DNA from: Actinomycetes bacterium
Lineage (GTDB): Bacteria > Actinomycetota > Coriobacteriia > WRKU01 > WQUG01
DNA: 5,499 nucleotides
Assembly: GCA_031268615.1 (NCBI GenBank)
Contig: JAIRWZ010000057.1
Location: forward strand, 1 to 5,499
Reading direction: 5' to 3'
Below, piece by piece: positions 1 to 4,694 of this stretch. Position 1 is the first letter of the stretch. Every line of letters begins with the position of its first letter. The notes below the pieces were generated by a model. It worked only from the letters and a program-made list of their open reading frames with translations, made no database searches and was not told the origin of the DNA. The translations under genes and the position numbers were made by a program.

Positions 1-1430
1 GCCAACTCGTCGGCTTTCGCGGGGTCTTTGGCCAGATTCCAGGGCGCGCGGTTTTCCAGATAGCGATTCGTCGCTTTCACCAAATCCCAGATGGCCTCCA
101 GCGCGTCCGCATAGGCAAAGGCGTCCATAGCCGTCTCAACCCGCGCGTACAGGCCCTCGGCAATGCTGCGCAGTTCGGCGCCTTCGGCGTCCGCAGAATC
201 CCCCACAAGCCCGTCGCTTTCTTCGTCCCCCGCACCCGCCGGTACCCGTCCCTCGGCATACTTTCCCACCATGTTGAACAGGCGCGAGATCAGGTTACCC
301 CAATCATTAGCCAAATCCCCGTTGTAGCGCTGCACCATCGCCTCGTCGCTGATACTGCCATCCTGCCCAAAGTTCACGTCGCGCAGGAAATAGTAGCGAT
401 AGCCGTCCACGCCAAAACGCGCGGCCAGCTCTGTCGGAGACGCCGCATTGCCCTTCGACTTTGACATCTTTTCACCGCGCGTCAACAAAAAGCCGTGCGC
501 AAAGACACGCTGTGGTATCGGTAGGCCCACCGCGTGCAGCATGGCTGGCCAGATGACGCAGTGAAAACGAATGATGTCCTTGCCAACGAAATGAATCTGC
601 GCCGGCCAGCGCCAGGCGAATTCTGCGTCCCGGTCAGGGTCGGCGTAGCCCACCGCCGTCAAATAGTTAATCAGCGCGTCAAACCACACGTACATAGTAT
701 GGCTTTCGTCCCAGGGCAGCGGAATCCCCCACTTGACGTTCGCGCGCGAAATCGACAGGTCGTGCAAACCGCCGCGCACAAACGACAGTACCTCGTTGCG
801 GCGCGTATCCGGCCCAATGAAATCGGGATGGCGCTCGTAAAACTCCAGCAACCAGTCCTGATAAGCCGACAGTCGGAAGAAATAGTTGTCCTCGGTAACG
901 TAGCGCAAAGGCCGTCCACACTCCGGACAAAGCGGGGGGTCTAAACGGCGCGCCTCGACATCGTCAACGTCGCCGGTCTGGACGTACTCACTTCCCTCCA
1001 AATCGCTCGCGGCCCAATAGGTCTCGTCAGGCAGGCAATACCAACCCTCGTAGCTGCCACGATAGATGTCGTCGCTGTCATACAGCCGCTGCGCCAGCGC
1101 GCGCACGGCGCGGGCGTGGTCGGCGTCAGTCGTGCGAATGAAGCGGTCATTGCTGATGTTCAGCAACTGCCAGGTATCAAGAAAAGAGGAAGCGAGCGCG
1201 TCCACCCATGCGGCTGGGTCGTGGTTGTTGGCCGCCGCTGCTTCCGCGACTTTTTGCCCGTGTTCGTCCAGGCCGGTCAGAAACAGAACGTCGTGACCTT
1301 GCTGGCGGCGGTAGCGCGCCATCGCGTCGGCGGCGATGGTGGTGTACGCCGTTCCCAGATGGGGGGCGGCGTTGACGTAGTAGATGGGGGTCGTCAGGTA
1401 GTACGACGTTTTATTGGTCGGCGTGGTCAT
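1..1430 (-). CDS. metG: Methionyl-tRNA synthetase (MetRS), C-terminus beyond window
   Basis: Cytoplasmic class I aminoacyl-tRNA synthetase that joins methionine to tRNA-Met using ATP. Translating the minus strand from the ATG at 1430 gives 476 residues before the window ends. The N-terminus TTPIYYVNAAPHLGTAYT carries the HIGH-type motif as H24-L-G-T27. The KMSKS loop is intact (K321-M-S-K-S325). The connective zinc domain has C132 and the pair C168-P-E-C171, but the usual fourth ligand position is D135. Between the two knuckles are about 32 residues, against about 13 in Bacillus and Thermus MetRS, and this extra loop contains a short interspersed repeat. After KMSKS comes the helical anticodon-binding domain, ending near NRYLENRAPWNLAKD, a conserved region. 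An acidic low-complexity insert lies near residues 395-420. The start is set by a good Shine-Dalgarno eight bases upstream. A C-terminal dimerisation domain may follow outside the window. Identification is secure; gene-end structure is unseen. Confidence 0.97.
   Translation of the reverse strand, partial: MTTPTNKTSYYLTTPIYYVNAAPHLGTAYTTIAADAMARYRRQQGHDVLFLTGLDEHGQKVAEAAAANNHDPAAWVDALASSFLDTWQLLNISNDRFIRTTDADHARAVRALAQRLYDSDDIYRGSYEGWYCLPDETYWAASDLEGSEYVQTGDVDDVEARRLDPPLCPECGRPLRYVTEDNYFFRLSAYQDWLLEFYERHPDFIGPDTRRNEVLSFVRGGLHDLSISRANVKWGIPLPWDESHTMYVWFDALINYLTAVGYADPDRDAEFAWRWPAQIHFVGKDIIRFHCVIWPAMLHAVGLPIPQRVFAHGFLLTRGEKMSKSKGNAASPTELAARFGVDGYRYYFLRDVNFGQDGSISDEAMVQRYNGDLANDWGNLISRLFNMVGKYAEGRVPAGAGDEESDGLVGDSADAEGAELRSIAEGLYARVETAMDAFAYADALEAIWDLVKATNRYLENRAPWNLAKDPAKADEL
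975..994 (+). repeat. Interspersed repeat copy 1 (inside metG)
   Basis: Contains the exact 15-base core TGGACGTACTCACTT (979-993) with left extension GGTC and right C. The 20-base string GGTCTGGACGTACTCACTTC is identical to copy 2 at 2203-2222. It lies antisense within metG, where the minus-strand reading is G-S-E-Y-V-Q-T (residues 146-152), inside the expanded loop between the two zinc knuckles. Confidence 0.9.
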
Positions 1431-1438
1431 GCAATAAA

Positions 1439-1444
1439 CTCCTT
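1439..1444 (-). promoter_or_regulatory. metG ribosome-binding site
   Basis: The minus strand reads AAGGAG eight bases before the metG ATG, a canonical Shine-Dalgarno and spacing that fixes the start. The same stretch lies in a six-codon ORF (MKEFIA, ATG at 1447) whose TGA overlaps the metG start as ATGA, so weak translational coupling is possible but unproven. Confidence 0.75.
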
Positions 1445-1506
1445 CATGCCTGGTCGGTCGTCGGTTGCGGCGTGCGCGGCGTCGCGCATACTGGTAGTCG
1501 TGTATG

Positions 1507-1512
1507 ATTGTA
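1507..1512 (-). promoter_or_regulatory. Candidate -10 box of metG promoter
   Basis: The minus strand carries TACAAT, one mismatch from TATAAT, about 77 bases upstream of the metG ATG. No convincing -35 hexamer sits 16-18 bases further upstream. The call rests on the -10 match and its position in the divergent spacer. It implies a leader of about 70 bases in which no riboswitch or T-box is recognisable. Confidence 0.35.
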
Positions 1513-1575
1513 GCTTATTTACCGGACAGATTATCGTTGGACGCTCGCTTGGTTGGTTGGGGCAGCGTTTTGTAG

Positions 1576-1611
1576 GGACACCTTCCGACCCGTAAGGGGC
1601 GGTTGGTGTCC
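1576..1611 (+). repeat. Imperfect palindrome with GTAA tetraloop, REP-like hairpin
   Basis: GGACACC (1576-1582) pairs with GGTGTCC (1605-1611). Inside this, after a TT/TT internal loop, CCG-A-CCC (1585-1591) faces GGG-G-CGG (1596-1602) with one A/G mismatch, closing on the loop GTAA, a GNRA-type tetraloop. It ends only seven bases before the AGAAGGG ribosome-binding site of the downstream hydrolase gene. The form (TGTAGGGNC...palindrome...CGCACA) resembles short dispersed palindromes I associate with some bacterial genomes, but copy number cannot be checked here. It could instead be an mRNA leader structure. Confidence 0.55.
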
Positions 1612-1635
1612 GCACACAGAAGGGATTTTACGAGA

Positions 1636-2172
1636 ATGACAAAGACAGCGGTGTTGGTTATTGACGTGTTGGACGACGCGGTACGCGGAAAGTTGGCTGG
1701 TGTGCGTGCGCAGGGCATTATCGCACCGATTAAGCGGCTGCTGGACGCGGCGCGTGCAGCGGAGGCGCCGGTTGTCTATTGCAACGACGCACATTTAGTG
1801 GGTATCGACCACGAGCTGGAACTATGGGGACCGCACTGCCTGGCTGGGAGCGCTTCGGCTGCTGTGTACGGTGAAGTGGCGCCTGCAAGCGGCGACTACG
1901 TGGTGGAAAAGCGACGCTACAGCGCCTTCTTCCAGACGGGGCTGGCATTGTTGCTGAAAGAGCTGGAGGTCGAGCGACTGGTACTGGTCGGCCTGTTTAC
2001 CAACATTTGCGTTGAGCATACCGCCGCTGACGCCTACTTTTGGAACTACCAGCTGGTGGTACCGGCTGACGCGGTACAGGCCATCACCGACGCCGATCAG
2101 GACAGCGCCCTGGAACGCATGCAGGCCTTGTACGCCGCCGACATTACCACCGTTGACGCCGTCGCGTTCTGA
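1636..2172 (+). CDS. Isochorismatase-family cysteine hydrolase, nicotinamidase-like
   Basis: A 178-residue cytoplasmic alpha/beta hydrolase of the isochorismatase-like superfamily. The Asp-Lys-Cys catalytic triad is visible: D10 in AVLVIDV, K92 in VEKRRYSAF and C125 in GLFTNICVEHTAADAY. Nicotinamidases bind a divalent metal through a D-x-H motif and a further His. Here D51-A-H53 and H67 in WGPHC fit those positions, so hydrolysis of nicotinamide to nicotinate (NAD salvage) is the best guess. The EKRRYSAF and CVEHTAADAY segments resemble Bacillus nicotinamidase-type proteins. Other members act on isochorismate, carbamoylated amines or unknown amides, so the substrate is not settled. The length is normal for a compact PncA. 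I prefer the ATG at 1636, preceded by AGAAGGG at 1618-1624 (spacing about 11, slightly long), over an in-frame TTG at 1603, which lies inside the upstream palindrome. The gene diverges from metG and is followed by a 235-bp spacer, so it is probably monocistronic. Confidence 0.88.
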   Translation: MTKTAVLVIDVLDDAVRGKLAGVRAQGIIAPIKRLLDAARAAEAPVVYCNDAHLVGIDHELELWGPHCLAGSASAAVYGEVAPASGDYVVEKRRYSAFFQTGLALLLKELEVERLVLVGLFTNICVEHTAADAYFWNYQLVVPADAVQAITDADQDSALERMQALYAADITTVDAVAF

Positions 2173-2186
2173 CTGTTTGCGTTTTG

Positions 2187-2228
2187 AGGGGAGAAATCCG
2201 CAGGTCTGGACGTACTCACTTCTTCCCT
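2187..2228 (+). terminator. Possible hairpin terminator after the hydrolase gene
   Basis: AGGGGAGAA (2187-2195) can pair with TTCTTCCCT (2220-2228), a nine-pair stem including one G-U, starting 14 bases after the hydrolase stop codon and followed by ATTTG. The 24-base loop holds most of interspersed repeat copy 2. The long loop and poor U tract make this a weak terminator, perhaps incidental. Confidence 0.3.
2203..2225 (+). repeat. Interspersed repeat copy 2 (downstream of the hydrolase gene)
   Basis: Core TGGACGTACTCACTT at 2207-2221. This copy has both the left extension GGTC shared with copies 1 and 6 and the right extension CTTC shared with copy 4 (CTT with copy 5), so it is the best candidate for a full-length unit of about 23 bases. 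It lies 30 bases after the hydrolase stop codon. Confidence 0.9.
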
Positions 2229-2248
2229 ATTTGTCCGGCGGCTGATGA

Positions 2249-2288
2249 CTGGTGTATTTTCAAGTATTCTGCTGGTGTATTTTCAAGT
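2249..2288 (+). repeat. Tandem pair of 17-bp direct repeats upstream of thrC
   Basis: CTGGTGTATTTTCAAGT occurs exactly at 2249-2265 and again at 2272-2288, a period of 23 bases with a six-base spacer (ATTCTG). The second copy runs straight into the small palindrome TTCCG-TG-CGGAA (2288-2299). The period of about two helical turns would suit a regulator binding one DNA face about 120 bp upstream of the thrC start. A small duplication is the simple alternative. The rest of this 235-bp spacer shows no gene. Confidence 0.8.
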
Positions 2289-2393
2289 TCCGTGCGGAAA
2301 GGCTAAGGATATCTAAAGACCACTACTGTATCGGTTTCACTAACGGGTTTCAACAAAGTTTTTGAAAGTTCCCGCTACGGTTCGGAATTACTT

Positions 2394-2399
2394 TACAAT
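2394..2399 (+). promoter_or_regulatory. Candidate thrC -10 box (leaderless start)
   Basis: TACAAT ends eight bases before the thrC ATG at 2408. Transcription would begin near 2405-2407, leaving virtually no 5' leader. No purine-rich Shine-Dalgarno lies before this ATG, which fits a leaderless mRNA. No good -35 hexamer is present at normal spacing, so the call rests on the -10 box and the missing ribosome-binding site. Confidence 0.4.
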
Positions 2400-2407
2400 A
2401 CTTAAGC

Positions 2408-3985
2408 ATGAGCTTACGCTTTTTCGATACCAGAGGACTGGACGATTGCCGTCCTACCTATTCGGAAGTCATCATCGCCGGTCTGGCGGACGGCGGAGGT
2501 CTGTATCTGCCGGAGGCCCTACCCCATCTGACGCTGGCTGACATCGACGCGCTGGCCAGTCTGCCCAGCTACGCCGCCCGCGCAACCCGCGTCTACGACG
2601 CCTTTGATATCGACTTTAGCCACGACGAAATCGCCGCCATCATGCGCGAGGCCTACGGGTCACAGTTCGATGACCCGGCCATCACGCCGATTCGACCGCT
2701 GGGGGATGGACGTACTCACTTATTAGAACTGTTCCACGGCCCAACCAGCGCGTTCAAAGACCTGGCCTTGCAGTGTATGCCGCGCTTTTTTTCTGCGGCA
2801 ATCGACCGCCAGCGCGCAACGGGACAGATGAGTCGCGACATGTTGATTCTGGTTGCGACCAGCGGGGATACGGGCAGCGCGGCCCTGGCGGGTTTCGCCG
2901 ACCGGCCGCACACTAACATCATCGTGTTCTACCCCGCCGACGGGATTTCGGACGTGCAGCGTCGCCAGATGACCGCGCGACCCGGCGCGAACCTGGGCGT
3001 GTTCGCCGTGACCGGCAACTTTGACGACTGCCAGCGCGCCGTCAAGCGCGCTTTCGAGAACCGGGGCTTTGCCACCTGGCTGGACCTGGACGAGGGGCTG
3101 CAGTTTTCCAGCGCCAATTCCATCAACTGGGGGCGCCTGATGCCGCAGATTGTCTACTACCTTAGCGCCGTGGCGGATTTGCGCCGGGGTGGGGTCCTGC
3201 GCGATGGCGGAGTCGTTGATATCTGCGTCCCCACCGGCAATTTTGGCAACATTTTGGGAGCTTGGCTGGCGAAACAGATGGGCGCGCCCATCGGACGGCT
3301 GCTCTGCGCCAGCAACGAAAACAACATTCTGGCCGACTTTCTGGCGACGGGTGTGTATGACACGCGCGGTCGCGCGTTTCGCGTCACGACCAGCCCGTCG
3401 ATGGACATTTTGGTGTCGTCAAATCTGGAACGGCTGCTGTACTATATGGCGGGAAGTGAGCGCGTCCAGACCTGGATGTCCGAGTTGGCAGAAGACGGCG
3501 TGTTTTCTGTCGGCGATGAGGCGCTGAAACGTCTGCGCGGCGATTTCATCGGAGGTTGGGTGTCGAACGAAGACACGTTGACGACCTTGCGCGAAACCTA
3601 CGAGCAGTACAGCTATCTGGCTGATCCGCACACCGCCGTCGCGCTGAAAATGGCGCGGGATTACCTGCGCAGTGGCGGCGACGAAGGGGGCGCGGACAAC
3701 CCGATGTTGGTCGTGTCTGCCGCGCACTGGGCAAAGTTCGCGCCCAATGTCACGCGCGCCTTGACGGGCACGCCTCCCGGCGAGGACGTGGACGAGCCGT
3801 ACGGGTCAATGGGTGGCTTTGACCTGACGCGCGCGATTCACGAGACACTGGCGCCAAAGGCCAGCGACGTGCCCGCCAACCTGTGCGCGACTGAATACGC
3901 CAAGGAACGCTTCCGCACGGTCATTGAGAGTGACGAGGCCAGCGTCGAAGCCGCCGTCCGGCAGTGGCTGGATTCCCAAAATTAA
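2408..3985 (+). CDS. thrC: Threonine synthase, long form
   Basis: Pyridoxal-phosphate enzyme of fold type II that converts O-phosphohomoserine to threonine and phosphate, the last step of threonine synthesis. The product has 525 residues, longer than the E. coli enzyme (428) and nearer the yeast and corynebacterial long type. The N-terminal region resembles the threonine synthase N domain (RPTYSEVIIAGLADGGGLYLPE). The cofactor lysine is K117 in LELFHGPTSAFKD. The substrate/cofactor loop TSGDTGS is at 151-157, and the phosphate-binding glycine loop CVPTGNFGN ends with G277-N-F-G-N281. SNENNIL and TSPSMDILVSSNLERLL are further family signatures, and HWAKFAP marks the C-terminal part. The ATG at 2408 lacks a Shine-Dalgarno but gives the expected N-terminus. 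Two short interspersed repeats lie within the gene, at D100-G-R-T-H-L105 and at G-S-E-R-V-Q-T (from residue 349). The next gene begins 66 bases downstream with its own promoter. Confidence 0.97.
   Translation: MSLRFFDTRGLDDCRPTYSEVIIAGLADGGGLYLPEALPHLTLADIDALASLPSYAARATRVYDAFDIDFSHDEIAAIMREAYGSQFDDPAITPIRPLGDGRTHLLELFHGPTSAFKDLALQCMPRFFSAAIDRQRATGQMSRDMLILVATSGDTGSAALAGFADRPHTNIIVFYPADGISDVQRRQMTARPGANLGVFAVTGNFDDCQRAVKRAFENRGFATWLDLDEGLQFSSANSINWGRLMPQIVYYLSAVADLRRGGVLRDGGVVDICVPTGNFGNILGAWLAKQMGAPIGRLLCASNENNILADFLATGVYDTRGRAFRVTTSPSMDILVSSNLERLLYYMAGSERVQTWMSELAEDGVFSVGDEALKRLRGDFIGGWVSNEDTLTTLRETYEQYSYLADPHTAVALKMARDYLRSGGDEGGADNPMLVVSAAHWAKFAPNVTRALTGTPPGEDVDEPYGSMGGFDLTRAIHETLAPKASDVPANLCATEYAKERFRTVIESDEASVEAAVRQWLDSQN
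2707..2721 (+). repeat. Interspersed repeat copy 3 (inside thrC)
   Basis: An exact 15-base core TGGACGTACTCACTT without the left GGTC or right CTTC extensions. It is read in the thrC frame as the end of D100, then G-R-T-H-L105, a linker just ahead of the conserved LELFHGPTSAFKD cofactor motif. The frame and orientation differ from the metG copy. Confidence 0.88.
3451..3472 (-). repeat. Variant interspersed repeat copy 6 (inside thrC)
   Basis: Read on the minus strand this is GGTCTGGACG, then CG in place of TA, then CTCACTTCCC: 20 of 22 bases match copy 1 at 975-996. On the thrC strand it encodes G-S-E-R-V-Q-T, against G-S-E-Y-V-Q-T from copy 1 in metG, in the same reading frame. It may be a diverged copy or an ancestral native sequence. 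Chance similarity is less likely given its length. Confidence 0.55.
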
Positions 3986-4000
3986 CTACGGACACCATAC

Positions 4001-4028
4001 TTTTTCTGCTATAATACGGTCAGAAAAA
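4001..4028 (+). promoter_or_regulatory. Promoter of toxin-antitoxin operon inside operator-like inverted repeat
   Basis: A perfect TATAAT (4010-4015) with extended -10 dinucleotide TG at 4007-4008 lies 36 bases before the antitoxin ATG. It is flanked by TTTTTCTG (4001-4008) and CAGAAAAA (4021-4028), an exact eight-base inverted repeat centred almost on the -10 box. This is where an autoregulating antitoxin or toxin-antitoxin complex would block RNA polymerase. No strong -35 is visible, consistent with an extended -10 promoter. That the repeat is the actual operator is inferred. Confidence 0.65.
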
Positions 4029-4040
4029 TAGTATCTCTTT

Positions 4041-4049
4041 AAGGAGGAG
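4041..4049 (+). promoter_or_regulatory. Strong ribosome-binding site of antitoxin gene
   Basis: AAGGAGGAG immediately precedes the antitoxin ATG at 4052 (four bases after AGGAGG). It is the strongest Shine-Dalgarno in the window and contrasts with the weak GGAA before the toxin start. This suits the excess of antitoxin over toxin expected of such operons. Confidence 0.8.
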
Positions 4050-4051
4050 CT

Positions 4052-4324
4052 ATGCAGATAAAGGCCTCAACAACCTTACGTAATGACTATAACCAAATTT
4101 CCCGATTAGCCGCAGAAACCCAGGAGCCTGTCTATATCACAAAAAACGGCGAGGGCGATTTGGTAGTGATGAGCATTGACGCCTTCGAGCGCCGCGACGA
4201 AATGCTGCGTCTGGAAACCCGACTGGAATACGCTGAGCAAATGCGACTGACAGGTGCCCCAACCTATTCTATAGATGACGCCCGCAAAAGTCTGGAACTG
4301 CTCTATGCCGCCGAAAAAGCTTAA
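4052..4324 (+). CDS. Type II antitoxin, YefM/Phd family
   Basis: A 90-residue protein with the typical Phd/YefM N-terminal DNA-binding and dimerisation fold: STTLRNDYNQISRLAAETQEPVYITKNGEGDLVVMSIDAFERRDE (about residues 6-50). The charged C-terminal part (LRLETRLEYAEQMRLTGAPTYSIDDARKSLELLYAAEKA) would wrap and neutralise the toxin. It is the first gene of a two-gene operon and overlaps the toxin by 20 bases, the usual antitoxin-first order. Autorepression through the inverted repeat over its promoter is likely by analogy with the family. Base composition looks more AT-rich than thrC and metF, suggesting later acquisition. Confidence 0.9.
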   Translation: MQIKASTTLRNDYNQISRLAAETQEPVYITKNGEGDLVVMSIDAFERRDEMLRLETRLEYAEQMRLTGAPTYSIDDARKSLELLYAAEKA

Positions 4325-4631
4325 ACTCCGACTGCTGGATTCAGCTCAAATTGATCTGGAGGGCATTGCGTTGCGACGCATGGGTTTCGTTGGCGCACAA
4401 TCTGCTCGCAAAATTACAAACAAATTGTTAGACTCTTTGGAACTTTTACGCTCATTCCCTGAAATGGGTTTGAGACTTCCATCCCCCGGTTTGCACGCCG
4501 CTGGTTATCGCGCACTAATTGTCGACTACTACCTCTGCGTATATCGCCAGATAGACGAAGGTATTTTCGTCTATCACATTGCCGACGCCCGCAGCGATTA
4601 TCCTCAGCTTCTTAAAATGCTTCCGCACTAA
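4305..4631 (+). CDS. Type II toxin, RelE/ParE superfamily
   Basis: A 108-residue basic protein matching the RelE/ParE toxin fold: an early LLDSAQIDLEGIALRRMG helix region, SARKITNKLLDSLELLRSFPEMGLRLPS (about residues 33-60), then the strands GYRALIVDYYLCVYRQIDEGIFVYHIADARSDY (67-99). Relatives either cleave mRNA on the ribosome (RelE) or poison DNA gyrase (ParE), and the sequence alone does not decide which. I chose the ATG at 4305 because MPPKKLKLRLL aligns with a normal N-terminus. An in-frame ATG at 4275 would add ten unlike residues and a deeper overlap. The start lies inside the antitoxin gene, with only GGAA as a weak ribosome-binding site, so translation is probably coupled to the antitoxin. 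The coding sequence is noticeably AT-rich (AAAATTACAAACAAATTG near 4410). The gene ends three bases before the large inverted repeat. Confidence 0.88.
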   Translation: MPPKKLKLRLLDSAQIDLEGIALRRMGFVGAQSARKITNKLLDSLELLRSFPEMGLRLPSPGLHAAGYRALIVDYYLCVYRQIDEGIFVYHIADARSDYPQLLKMLPH

Positions 4632-4635
4632 TTCG

Positions 4636-4653
4636 AAGAAGTGAGTACGTCCA
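4636..4653 (-). repeat. Interspersed repeat copy 4 (left arm of inverted pair)
   Basis: The minus strand reads TGGACGTACTCACTTCTT, the exact core plus the right extension CTT, and the next base C also matches copy 2. It begins five bases after the toxin stop codon. Confidence 0.9.
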
Positions 4654-4676
4654 TACTTGCCGCTGAGTTGCTGGTG

Positions 4677-4694
4677 TGGACGTACTCACTTCTT
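4677..4694 (+). repeat. Interspersed repeat copy 5 (right arm of inverted pair)
   Basis: TGGACGTACTCACTTCTT on the plus strand, identical over 18 bases to copy 4 in opposite orientation. It ends six bases beyond the metF stop codon in the metF direction of reading. Confidence 0.9.

Noticed and set aside
534..944. Plus-strand open frame of 136 codons antisense to metG
   Set aside because: It lies wholly within well-conserved MetRS sequence on the other strand, has no ribosome-binding site of note and resembles no family I recognise.
1431..1510. SAM riboswitch or T-box leader ahead of metG
   Set aside because: The leader of about 70 bases lacks the T-box consensus, an antiterminator-like structure and any recognisable SAM aptamer pattern.
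1116..1595. Plus-strand open frame of 159 codons running from within metG into the divergent spacer
   Set aside because: Mostly antisense to the MetRS N-terminal catalytic domain, with composition and content of a shadow frame.
1427..1615. Minus-strand frame of 62 codons covering the metG upstream region
   Set aside because: It is in a different frame from metG, crosses the hairpin and the putative -10 box, and shows no recognisable domain. Only its last six codons are noted as a possible upstream ORF.
1603..1635. Upstream TTG start for the hydrolase gene
   Set aside because: It would add eleven residues encoded partly by the palindrome and place the start ahead of the AGAAGGG ribosome-binding site. 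MTKTAVLVIDV gives a normal family N-terminus.
975..4694. CRISPR array or tandem repeat
   Set aside because: The copies are hundreds of bases to about 2 kb apart, differ in orientation and lie in genes. There are no regular spacers and no cas genes.
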